This document shows positions 8,101 through 13,462 of a DNA stretch of 13,462 nucleotides, piece after piece. The stretch lies in contig JAEWYO010000003.1 of assembly GCA_023395595.1 (NCBI GenBank), positions 1 to 13,462 of the forward strand, in the 5' to 3' direction. Below the pieces are notes generated by a model. That model saw only the letters and a list, made by a program, of their open reading frames with translations, was not told where the DNA came from and searched no databases. The number at the start of each line of letters is the position of its first letter. Positions within the stretch are counted from its first letter, which is position 1. Made by a program: the position numbers and the translations under genes. Source of the DNA: Bacillota bacterium. GTDB taxonomy: Bacteria > Bacillota > Clostridia > Christensenellales > CAG-138.

Positions 8101-8490
8101 CCAAAAGAAGAAGTTGCGTTCGGTGCGCTGGCAGATTTCCCGACGGGATTCTTGGCACCTAGCGGTAATCCGCCGAAACAAGTATCGTTTGGACATGTGA
8201 ATCAGTTGGATGAGGATCTAGTGTCGTTCCATCCGATGCAGTATGAAACGCTCGATATCCTCACTGGCTTCGAAGATTTTGCAATGTTCCTGACGGCTTA
8301 TCGAACCGTTGCAAAGAGCAGCTTTGGGTGGGATTTTGCCGAAAATGAGTATGATGTCAGCATCTTGTCCCATGGAGGATTGAATGCTGCAATCAATGGG
8401 CATCTACCGAACAATGGATATTTTCTGAATGCAGTTGATGTCGTTGCGGCATGGCACCTTGGCAACGACCATTCGAGCCTGACCATCTAA
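5155..8490 (+). CDS. Large protein with C-terminal actin/Hsp70-fold ATPase domain
   Basis: A 1111-residue soluble protein in two halves. Residues 1 to about 500 match no family I know; they contain a repeated pattern of a hydrophobic strand followed by a Trp-Arg motif (W165, W354, W408). The C-terminal half carries the three actin-superfamily ATP motifs in order. Phosphate 1 is SIDFGTSATT, with D509-F-G-T. Phosphate 2 is LDIGGGSSD at 764-772, with D765. The adenosine motif is LLFAGNGSK, with G938-N-G-S. All key Asp and Gly residues are present, so ATP binding is likely. Spacings (256 and 173 residues) exceed those of DnaK (roughly 186 and 145). There is no C-terminal Hsp70 substrate-binding domain, and no DnaJ or GrpE gene is nearby, so it is not an ordinary chaperone. 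GGAGG (5144-5148) is 6 bases before the ATG, 22 bases after the tubulin-like gene. From about 6700 the codons become visibly more AT-rich than in the first half. Gene and ATPase fold are confident; the partner and cellular role are inferred from the operon. Confidence 0.85.
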   Translation: MTFYHWFSSHPNEINLSGDTRKMQDIAKELRISDAKKTERPRQTDFRRISSVPDIWSQHRLFEMLLLNKAEDESYLEYEAIAKREWRAMVALLVLAESYGISIKTETIKFSDRVSNHYLRAAYNTRPNQAQWPSMDVYYIEADGERFPIAMSSPTVHVIPTKDAWRNLWITCEGKIPWLTEKQVFAPVVEENGLATPFYLGEKEADKMPAMMPVHALLLQRWLSSYRETLLAQQRREGSAQMLQNLPLLASYEQALSEAFRLKTDRMPSMDSFFAQDEKQVAMRIGDVRVPKNLKIFLDRVFYSTIDQGSTQPEILDTHRFAGGIAPECLVSKQQVDGKYAHFFVAMPVTQEFWRLWRDNQKLNPTYAIRCVFSADGVFLNKITATIVIGDITFSRTYPIALIDTDYWRNLCTAGIWPRQKIAGWQDYYLFCNELNGYELVPEEETITSEKSYVGKDGVEGTLNYYKLNGAPVSAKLYINKKHCGYMQIRKCEEIPLGDAARVYRASIDFGTSATTLFGGVDDATPEKISGMNQWSLPLINGTDDAGNEKGGLERFFVPPLPLPMNLVSSQIKRGEAVRVSYEALLRNADEQGTYPGMIPMQSILCDTKESNDPREVFQDSWVNFRALMPERVASTWPKVHSNLKWNQSSQADLYRIQAMLTEILLLIALEARAGHCSMISITASYPISFDKTTRKKFFQALNEMLEVTARLTGVSVLSPTVNDCSKKYDGTEKSQLVGSITESEAVYRFSILCDSYNQNYFILDIGGGSSDIFLSLLDDENHRNSYATSLGFGARTVLIDKLLSEDNLLLKKLFAAAELSKTKLVRDINRYVLTFTKQTKHSMVEDVFSFKTSRDRNNPAAAMLPTTYGEIFSNICANSEADLVIAKDNPQEYKDAVSFQELKKRIAFYVGASVWLSGLMIRDGDNTGMNVSLLFAGNGSKMIQWLSPEIERIRHFITLMFQRSSTAPISKDQMKCRFSAKPKEEVAFGALADFPTGFLAPSGNPPKQVSFGHVNQLDEDLVSFHPMQYETLDILTGFEDFAMFLTAYRTVAKSSFGWDFAENEYDVSILSHGGLNAAINGHLPNNGYFLNAVDVVAAWHLGNDHSSLTI

Positions 8491-8505
8491 GAAAGGAGCA
8501 ACACC

Positions 8506-9801
8506 TTGAAACGCAAACAAAAATGCATTGCGATTGGAGCCATGCTCCTGTTGCTGATGGCGCTGTGTGTACCTGTGATCTCAGGCGCGCTGGCGGAGGG
8601 TACAACTGAGCCGCTGATTGTTCCAATTGAGAAGGCGACAGAGGTATTCGCTCCCGACGGAGCAAAAATTGGCACACTCGCGCCAGACCGAGCGGGTGGC
8701 AACGTGCTGACTGTAACCGATACGGAACGCTATTCCGTGTCTCAGGTTCTCTTTGACTATGCTCAGGCGAGTAAAGCGACCACCGATCCAGCCGTGCTGG
8801 GCAGAACACTTGTGCAGTTTCGGCAAGCGGCGGTAGGCGCAGCAAAGGAGAACACGAGCGTTGCAGACAGCGGAATGCCGACGGAGGGCTGGATTGACGT
8901 GACCCTCGTGATCAAAGCGCAGGCGGCGCGGCACGCGATTGACCAAATTCAGATCAAAAAGCTTGGTGAGCAAATCGTGACGCTGGAAAGTGGAGCAACG
9001 CTATTAACAAGTGCTCCAACCGATGTTGCGGTAGTACGTGCCGAGGCGGGTGTTTTCAGCGCGGATCAAATCGCTATCTGGGTGCCTCTTGTGGCGCTTG
9101 CGCTCGGAGTAATCGGCGCAGGCGCGCTGGTTTGGACGGCAATCTCCGCCGCTGCCGCCTCTTGGGAAACAAAGTGGCAGACAAAGTTTGTGAAGTGTAT
9201 TGCGGAAGCCTTGAAAGACGGCATTTCTTTTCGGACACCGATTAAGGTTGAACAAGAGACATGGCCGAGAGAGGGGCGCGTTCCGATTGCGTCCGAGTCA
9301 CTGGATCAACTTGTCGAGATGGTTCGTCAGGGCGCGATATACGGTGGCCAATATGGCGCACAGACACAGCAGCAGCCAGAAGAACCTTTGCCTCCGCCCG
9401 TGCGCGAAGGAGAGGAGCCGGAGCTGCTTGCGCTTGCAAACCGTCTAGCAGGCGTTGCGTCTGCGCCAGAATGGAAAAACATCGTCAGAGACGCCGGTTG
9501 GCGCGCGATTCAGCTGCAATCCAACCCGACAGAAAAAGGAACGTATGTCGCGGACGACAGTGGATACTCAATCATCGCTTGCCTCGTGTGCGGGGCAGAG
9601 CCGGAGTTGGCGTATGTGGTACCCTCTTATCAGGACCCCAATGCCAGCGAGCCGCGGTGGAGTGAGTTTTATATGATTCACGAAGACATGTCGGTCAAGA
9701 ACTATTATGTGGAAGCACTGCCCGTGATGTTTATCGAGCGCGGTACATTCTTCCTTCCAAAGTCCAAAGGCAGACTCATCCGCAGACCGCAGTATTATTA
9801 A
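8506..9801 (+). CDS. Signal-peptide, single-pass membrane protein with large cytosolic tail
   Basis: A 431-residue protein starting at TTG 8506, supported by AAAGGAG (8492-8498) 7 bases upstream and by the N-terminus MKRKQK followed by a hydrophobic core (8-25). ALA at 28-30 is a plausible signal-peptidase site. An exported region of about 155 residues follows; its first part (EVFAPDGAKIGTLAPD) resembles the strand pattern of SH3-like wall domains, but only faintly. One transmembrane helix spans about residues 188-214, rich in Ala, Leu, Val and Gly. The cytosolic part has a Gln/Pro/Glu-rich linker (about 286-310) and a C-terminal domain of about 110 residues ending in a basic tail, of no recognised family. 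This type I topology would physically connect the lipoprotein side with the tubulin-like and actin-like proteins. It is the last operon gene, 15 bases after the ATPase stop, and is followed by a hairpin at 9860. Topology is fairly sure; function is unknown. Confidence 0.75.
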   Translation: MKRKQKCIAIGAMLLLLMALCVPVISGALAEGTTEPLIVPIEKATEVFAPDGAKIGTLAPDRAGGNVLTVTDTERYSVSQVLFDYAQASKATTDPAVLGRTLVQFRQAAVGAAKENTSVADSGMPTEGWIDVTLVIKAQAARHAIDQIQIKKLGEQIVTLESGATLLTSAPTDVAVVRAEAGVFSADQIAIWVPLVALALGVIGAGALVWTAISAAAASWETKWQTKFVKCIAEALKDGISFRTPIKVEQETWPREGRVPIASESLDQLVEMVRQGAIYGGQYGAQTQQQPEEPLPPPVREGEEPELLALANRLAGVASAPEWKNIVRDAGWRAIQLQSNPTEKGTYVADDSGYSIIACLVCGAEPELAYVVPSYQDPNASEPRWSEFYMIHEDMSVKNYYVEALPVMFIERGTFFLPKSKGRLIRRPQYY

Positions 9802-9859
9802 GCCCGAAGCGCTAATTCTGCGGAACTTAGTCGTTCAAATTTAGTATTTAAACCAGCAG

Positions 9860-9880
9860 GCCGCCTGTCCGGGCGGCTTT
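9860..9880 (+). terminator. Predicted terminator of the five-gene operon
   Basis: GCCGCC (9860-9865) pairs perfectly with GGCGGC (9872-9877) over a 6-base loop and is followed by TTT (9878-9880). It lies 59 bases after the last stop codon of the operon. The T-tract is short, so termination may be incomplete or rely on the convergent arrangement. Confidence 0.55.
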
Positions 9881-9889
9881 GCTATGCAC

Positions 9890-9916
9890 AAAAAAGCCAC
9901 CCCAAATACGGGTGGC
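9890..9916 (-). terminator. Intrinsic terminator of the MraY-like gene
   Basis: Read on the minus strand, GCCACCC (plus 9910-9916) pairs perfectly with GGGTGGC (plus 9896-9902) over a 7-base loop and is followed by six T residues (plus 9890-9895). It begins 24 bases after the MraY-like stop codon. This is a textbook intrinsic terminator, back to back with the rightward hairpin at 9860-9880. Confidence 0.85.
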
Positions 9917-9939
9917 GGAGTGGTAAAGAAATCGGTTTA

Positions 9940-10911
9940 TCAGCGCCGGAGGAGCAGTGCCGCGACCAGAAGCCCGCTGGTAAGTATTTGAATGATCGCG
10001 AAGCGATAGCCGACCTGCGTGTCCGACCAACCCATATTCTTGCGTGCGTGGTCGTGCAGCGGCGTGCGGACGGACTTGAGGAAGCCTTTGATTTTCGTGA
10101 TGCGGATGAAGAGCAGCTTAAACAGCCCGATGCCGCCGTCGAGAATGATGACCAGCACAATCGGGATGAAGTAGAGCATGTTGTAGGTTTTCAGCGCCAT
10201 GATGCCGAGGAAGATGCCGATCATGCGCGAACCCGCGTCGCCCATGATGATCTGGCTCGGCGAGGCGTTGAACGCCAGATACGCAAGCAGCGACGCGATG
10301 AAGATGAAGCACATCTGCGCCAGATCGGTTGAATTGCCCATCAGCAGGAACACGGCGGCAAACGTGGCAAGCGAAACGATGGAGACGCTGCCGAGCAGCC
10401 CGTCCACGCCGTCCGTACAGTTGGTGAAGTTGATCGAGATCCAGAGCACAAACGTCGCAACCAGCAAGAACACCCACTTGGGCAGCACCAGCGTCCAGCC
10501 AAAGAGTGCAAGGCTGTGGGAGTCGTTGAACGCGAGATAGGTCGCCGCCGCGCCGAGGCAGATCGCAAGGTCGAGCAGACCCTTCTTGAGTTCGCTCCAG
10601 GAGTTTGTGCTGCGATCGTCCAGATAGCCCGAGAGCATCTCCAGAAGAAACAGCGCGCAGTAGATCACATATTCCCAGCGAAACGGGACAAACACAAGAA
10701 ACACTAGAACGCAGCAGATGCTGAAGATCAGCCCCGCGCCGCGCGGCTTTCCTTTGGCGACCTCGCCGTTAACGGCGAATTTTCTGCCTTGATCCTTGGG
10801 CAGGCGCGCGATGCCGATTTTGATCGCAAAAAACGTGAGCACAAACGCGACAAGGACGCTCATAAGCATCCAAGAAAGGTCATAAGAAACAGGAAATAAC
10901 GTATAGAGCAT
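9940..10911 (-). CDS. MraY/WecA-superfamily glycosyl-1-phosphate transferase
   Basis: A 323-residue polytopic membrane enzyme of the polyprenyl-phosphate N-acetylhexosamine-1-phosphate transferase superfamily, close in length to Firmicutes MraY. Family members transfer a phospho-sugar from a UDP-sugar to undecaprenyl phosphate; MraY makes lipid I for peptidoglycan. Visible motifs are YLDD with the Asp pair at 98-99, NCTDGVDGL (164-172), LDGG (D258), MGDAGS (223-228) and PLHDH (284-288). Two motifs differ from textbook MraY: GKPRGAG (54-60) in place of GTPTMGG, and His-Asp-His in place of the triple His. It may therefore be a diverged second MraY-like enzyme or one acting on another UDP-sugar. 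I chose ATG 10911 rather than a longer frame beginning at 11013, because GGAGAG sits 6 bases before it and a strong promoter lies inside the longer version. It is not in a division/cell-wall cluster. Superfamily is confident, exact substrate is not. Confidence 0.8.
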   Translation of the reverse strand: MLYTLFPVSYDLSWMLMSVLVAFVLTFFAIKIGIARLPKDQGRKFAVNGEVAKGKPRGAGLIFSICCVLVFLVFVPFRWEYVIYCALFLLEMLSGYLDDRSTNSWSELKKGLLDLAICLGAAATYLAFNDSHSLALFGWTLVLPKWVFLLVATFVLWISINFTNCTDGVDGLLGSVSIVSLATFAAVFLLMGNSTDLAQMCFIFIASLLAYLAFNASPSQIIMGDAGSRMIGIFLGIMALKTYNMLYFIPIVLVIILDGGIGLFKLLFIRITKIKGFLKSVRTPLHDHARKNMGWSDTQVGYRFAIIQILTSGLLVAALLLRR

Positions 10912-10939
10912 GCAGTTCTCTCCAAACAAGAATAGCAAC

Positions 10940-10968
10940 AGTATACGCTTTTCTGTGGCGGAGTGCAA
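10940..10968 (-). promoter_or_regulatory. Strong sigma-A-type promoter for the MraY-like gene
   Basis: On the minus strand TTGCAC (plus 10963-10968) and TATACT (plus 10940-10945) are separated by exactly 17 bases. The -10 box differs from consensus at one position and the -35 at two. It lies 28 bases before ATG 10911, giving a leader of about 20 bases with GGAGAG. The gene is therefore probably transcribed on its own, apart from the symporter gene upstream. Confidence 0.75.
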
Positions 10969-11014
10969 TTCTTTCGCCGCTTTGCGACACGGAAGCACGC
11001 GCAAACAACGCAAC

Positions 11015-11038
11015 AGCGCCGCCCCGAAGGACGGCGCT
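11015..11038 (-). terminator. UUCG-capped hairpin terminator after the PutP-like gene
   Basis: On the minus strand a 10-base-pair stem (plus 11029-11038 with plus 11015-11024, including one G-U pair) closes a TTCG tetraloop. It starts 20 bases after the symporter stop codon. The downstream minus-strand sequence is only moderately T-rich (GTTGCGTTGTTTG), so it may be an imperfect terminator or also protect the 3' end. It sits just upstream of the MraY-like promoter, separating the two units. Confidence 0.65.
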
Positions 11039-11058
11039 TTGGACGCAAGGTCGTTGAA

Positions 11059-12606
11059 TTAAGATGTCTTTTTGCTGACGGCGTCGAATTCGGCTTGAAT
11101 CTCCTCGCTGGGCTTCTTCGTGAGCAGCGAGACCACGACGATCACGATGCAGGAGAAGAGGAACGCAGGCAGCAGCTCGTAAATGCTCCAGATGCCGCCG
11201 AGCTTGCTGATGAAGAAGTTCCAGACAAACACCATGCCGCCGCCCGCGATCATGCCCGCTATGGCGCCCGCATAGGTTGTGCGCTTCCAGAACAGCGAGA
11301 AGAGCATCAGCGGACCAAACGCCGCGCCAAAGCCCGCCCAGGCGAAGTCCACGATGGTGAAGATCACTTGGTTCTTACCCGTGGCGACGAAGATCGCAAA
11401 CACGGTGATCAGCACGAGCACGATGCGGGAAATCCACATCGTCTCTTTTTCGGACGCGTTTTTGCGGATCAGCCCCTGCCAAACGTTCTTGGAGACGGCG
11501 GAGGCGGAGATCAGCAGATAGGAATCCGAGGAGCTGATTGCCGCTGCGAGAATGCCCGCGCAGACGAGCCCCGCCAGCAGCGGCGGCAGGAGCTTTGTGC
11601 TCATCAGGATGAAGATATTCTCCGTGTTGCCGGAGCCGTAGACCATGTATGCGTCCGAATATAGCACGCGCCCGATGAGGCCGATTGCAACCGCGGTAGC
11701 CAGCGAGATCAGCACCCACACGGTCGCGATGCGGCGGGAAGTCTTGAGCTCATGCTCCGAGCGGATGCCCATGAACCGGAGCAGCACCTGCGGCATGCCG
11801 AAGTAACCAAGTCCCCAAGCCATCGCGGAGACAATCGCAAGGCCGGTATACTGGCTCGCTTCGCCAAAGAGCGCGACGCCGTTTGCCGCCTCGCCCGTCG
11901 GGTTTGCAGAGGTGATAAAGCTCAAAAATCCGGGGATGCCTTTCGCGTTTTCAATTACGGTAGAAAGCCCGCCCGCCGCGCCGATGCCGAGGACGACGAC
12001 CAGCACGAGCGCGAGAATCATCACGACCGCCTGCATGAAGTCCGACGTGCTCTCGGCGAGGAAGCCGCCGAGGAACGTATACGTCAGCACAAACAGCGCG
12101 GCGACGATGACCATCGCGTTGTAAGATGCGCCAAAGAGCTGGCTAAAGAGCTTGCCGCAGGCCATCAGGCAGCTGCCCGCATACGGCGTGAAGAACACGA
12201 TGATCATCACGGATGCGATGGTCATCAGCACGCGCTTGTTTTCGTGGAAGCGGCGGGAGAAGAAATCCGGAATCGTGATCGCGTCCACCGCGACGCTGTA
12301 GCGCCTCAGGCGCTTGCTCACGATCAGCCAGTTGAGATAGGTGCCGATGGCGAGACCAATCGCCGTCCAGCCCGCGCTGGCAAGCCCGCTCCAGTACGCA
12401 AGCCCCGGCAGTCCCATCAGCAGCCAGCCGGACATATCCGAAGCCTCCGCGCTAAACGCGGAAACCCATGGGCCCAGCGTGCGCCCGCCGAGGAAATAGG
12501 ACTCGGTGTCCTTGTTGGCGCGCTTTGCGAAAACCACGCCGATTGCGATCACCACGAGCATATACGCCACGATGGCGATCAGGTGTTGCACTTGATCTGC
12601 TAGCAT
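11059..12606 (-). CDS. putP: Sodium/solute symporter, PutP-like (probable Na+/proline)
   Basis: A 515-residue member of the sodium:solute symporter (SSS) family with about 13 hydrophobic helices, close to E. coli PutP (502 residues). It should import proline, or a related substrate, together with Na+. Diagnostic segments are SYFLGGRTLGPWVSAFSAEA and SDMSGWLLMGLPG. D57 corresponds to the essential Asp55 of E. coli PutP, and the helix with ISSSDSYLL corresponds to its Na+-binding Ser/Thr segment. I start at ATG 12606; the longer frame to 12726 would begin with a non-hydrophobic stretch and include the promoter. A G-rich run 10 bases before the ATG is a weak ribosome binding site. A short charged C-terminus (SEEIQAEFDAVSKK) ends the protein. 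It is followed by a hairpin and is divergent from the hydrolase gene. The family is very secure; proline as substrate is likely but not proven. Confidence 0.88.
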   Translation of the reverse strand: MLADQVQHLIAIVAYMLVVIAIGVVFAKRANKDTESYFLGGRTLGPWVSAFSAEASDMSGWLLMGLPGLAYWSGLASAGWTAIGLAIGTYLNWLIVSKRLRRYSVAVDAITIPDFFSRRFHENKRVLMTIASVMIIVFFTPYAGSCLMACGKLFSQLFGASYNAMVIVAALFVLTYTFLGGFLAESTSDFMQAVVMILALVLVVVLGIGAAGGLSTVIENAKGIPGFLSFITSANPTGEAANGVALFGEASQYTGLAIVSAMAWGLGYFGMPQVLLRFMGIRSEHELKTSRRIATVWVLISLATAVAIGLIGRVLYSDAYMVYGSGNTENIFILMSTKLLPPLLAGLVCAGILAAAISSSDSYLLISASAVSKNVWQGLIRKNASEKETMWISRIVLVLITVFAIFVATGKNQVIFTIVDFAWAGFGAAFGPLMLFSLFWKRTTYAGAIAGMIAGGGMVFVWNFFISKLGGIWSIYELLPAFLFSCIVIVVVSLLTKKPSEEIQAEFDAVSKKTS

Positions 12607-12672
12607 GTGTGAGAAGCCCCCCCAATATCCGATTTTTTCACGAAAAGAATAAAAATACAGAATTTTGTGTGT

Positions 12673-12702
12673 ATTATACGACGGAGCGTTGGAAAAGCGC
12701 AA
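12673..12702 (-). promoter_or_regulatory. Predicted promoter for the PutP-like gene
   Basis: On the minus strand TTGCGC (plus 12697-12702) and a perfect TATAAT (plus 12673-12678) are 18 bases apart. The box lies about 67 bases before the symporter ATG, leaving an AT-rich leader of about 60 bases. Confidence 0.65.
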
Positions 12703-12749
12703 GAAAAAAACGCAGGTTCTGCGCAAATTCTATGGTTCTCGCGAGGCTT

Positions 12750-12778
12750 TTCTTTCTGCGCCGCAAAATGTGTATAAT
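12750..12778 (+). promoter_or_regulatory. Predicted promoter for the alpha/beta hydrolase gene
   Basis: A perfect TATAAT (12773-12778) lies 43 bases before ATG 12822. The -35 region is weak: TTCTTT (12750-12755) at 17 bases spacing, or TTTCTT at 18. It diverges from the symporter promoter, with the two -10 boxes 94 bases apart, so one regulator could act on both. Confidence 0.55.
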
Positions 12779-12821
12779 AAAAGAAGCAAACATGTGATAA
12801 AAAGCTTTGAGGTGACGCAAG

Positions 12822-13462
12822 ATGCGCGTTTGGATGATCGTACTTTTGGTGTTGGTTGTGCTTGTGGTCGTGGTGCGGATCGTCTCCGCACACACGACCG
12901 TGTTGCAGTGCGCGCTGATCCGGCTGATCTGCTCCGGCAACGCGGGCGTGAAGCCGAAGGATTATGACGCGGTGCGCTCGTCCATCGACACGCTGGCGGA
13001 GGATGTCTCCTATGAGAGCGCATTTGACAACGGCGTGATGGATGTCTACGCCGCAAAAGGGGAGGAACCCAAGCCGTTGATCGTCTACGCGCACGGGGGC
13101 TATTACGTTGGCGACGACAAGCGGGATTTTGCGTACTATTGCCAGACGCTCGCGAGCAAGGGCTATGTGGTTGCGAACATGAACTATCAGCTTGCGCCGG
13201 AGGGACGCTATCCCACGCAGATGTTGCAGGTCAACGAGGCGATTGGCTTTTTGCTCTCGCGTGCGAAGGAATACCGAATCGACACGCAGAAAATCTTTAT
13301 CGGCGGGGATAGCGCGGGTGCGCACCTGAGTTCGCAGATGGGGCTGTATTACACCAATCCCGTGTTTCAGGCGAGAATAGGCGGCACGCCGGCGATTGCG
13401 CCGGAGCAGCTGCGCGGGTTAATTTTGCATTGCGGGTATTACAACATCGACACCCTGCGCGC
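12822..13462 (+). CDS. Membrane-anchored alpha/beta hydrolase (HSL-type), 3' end missing
   Basis: An open frame from ATG 12822 to the window edge, 213 complete codons. GAGGTGA (12809-12815) is 6 bases before the ATG. The N-terminus has an uninterrupted hydrophobic helix very rich in Val and Leu (residues 5-18), probably an uncleaved signal anchor that places the enzyme outside the cell. The alpha/beta hydrolase core follows: LIVYAHGGYYVGD (86-98) contains the HGG oxyanion-hole motif of the hormone-sensitive-lipase/esterase group, NYQLAPEGRYP (121-131) is a family segment, and IGGDSAGAH (160-168) is the nucleophile elbow with catalytic S164. The catalytic Asp and His are expected beyond the right edge. 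It likely cleaves an ester of a small lipid or acylated substrate; the substrate cannot be read from the sequence. It is divergent from the symporter gene. Confidence 0.88.
   Translation, partial: MRVWMIVLLVLVVLVVVVRIVSAHTTVLQCALIRLICSGNAGVKPKDYDAVRSSIDTLAEDVSYESAFDNGVMDVYAAKGEEPKPLIVYAHGGYYVGDDKRDFAYYCQTLASKGYVVANMNYQLAPEGRYPTQMLQVNEAIGFLLSRAKEYRIDTQKIFIGGDSAGAHLSSQMGLYYTNPVFQARIGGTPAIAPEQLRGLILHCGYYNIDTLR

Noticed and set aside
5155..8490. Annotation as DnaK or a general Hsp70 chaperone
   Set aside because: The three ATP motifs fit the superfamily, but the ATPase is C-terminal, the motif spacing is wider, there is no substrate domain and no dnaJ or grpE is nearby.
10963..11664. Plus-strand open frame of 233 codons antisense to the MraY-like promoter region and the PutP-like gene
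   Set aside because: The same low-complexity charged antisense pattern; it runs through a promoter and a terminator hairpin.
11752..12603. Plus-strand open frame of 283 codons antisense to the PutP-like gene
   Set aside because: Its composition (rich in His, Arg, Asp and Glu) is what the antisense of a high-GC membrane protein gives; there is no start context, and the opposite strand is clearly coding.
12600..13325. Minus-strand open frame of 241 codons covering the hydrolase and the divergent region
   Set aside because: It overlaps a hydrolase with intact HGG and GDSAG motifs on the plus strand, and it crosses both promoters.
1..13462. CRISPR array, tRNA, rRNA, insertion sequence or attachment site
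   Set aside because: No regularly spaced repeats, cloverleaf-like sequence, transposase motif or flanking terminal repeats were seen by eye on either strand.

Overview
The window looks like chromosomal DNA of an anaerobic Gram-positive bacterium of the Clostridia (Oscillospiraceae-like). The reasons are strong GGAGG-type ribosome binding sites, a lipoprotein and bitopic proteins with no sign of an outer membrane, a Firmicutes-length MraY-like transferase, a DUF554 protein and a PutP-type symporter. GC is above 50% in most genes by eye. The assignment is an inference; there is no rRNA or marker gene here.

Layout, left to right. (1) Minus strand: the first 14 codons of a probable Nudix hydrolase at the left edge, then a DUF554 membrane protein, probably one transcription unit read leftward. 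(2) A roughly 350-base divergent intergenic region. (3) Plus strand, 1137-9801: a tight five-gene operon (gaps 33, 15, 22 and 15 bases, each gene with its own good ribosome binding site). It encodes a lipoprotein with a degenerate von Willebrand A-like domain, a four-helix membrane protein, a tubulin/FtsZ-superfamily (Tubulin_2-like) nucleotide-binding protein, a 1111-residue protein whose C-terminal half is an actin/Hsp70-fold ATPase, and a signal-peptide-bearing single-pass protein with a large cytosolic tail. (4) Back-to-back hairpin terminators where this operon converges on the minus-strand genes. (5) Minus strand: a MraY/WecA-superfamily transferase with its own near-consensus promoter, and upstream of it a PutP-like sodium/solute symporter, separated by a UUCG-capped hairpin. 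(6) A divergent promoter region and, running off the right edge on the plus strand, a membrane-anchored HSL-type alpha/beta hydrolase.

The operon at 1137-9801 is the system worth attention. It puts a tubulin-superfamily protein and an actin-superfamily ATPase, the two cytoskeletal NTPase folds, in one transcription unit with three membrane or surface partners: an exported vWA-like lipoprotein, a polytopic protein and a bitopic protein spanning the membrane. The simplest reading is a multi-component machine that couples cytosolic NTP-driven assembly or conformational switching to the outer face of the membrane. Tubulin_2-like proteins have been linked before, by genome context, to vWA proteins and a proposed membrane-remodelling role (Makarova and Koonin, 2010, from memory). 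The arrangement here, with an N-terminally extended actin-like ATPase and a bitopic protein, is not one I recognise as characterised.
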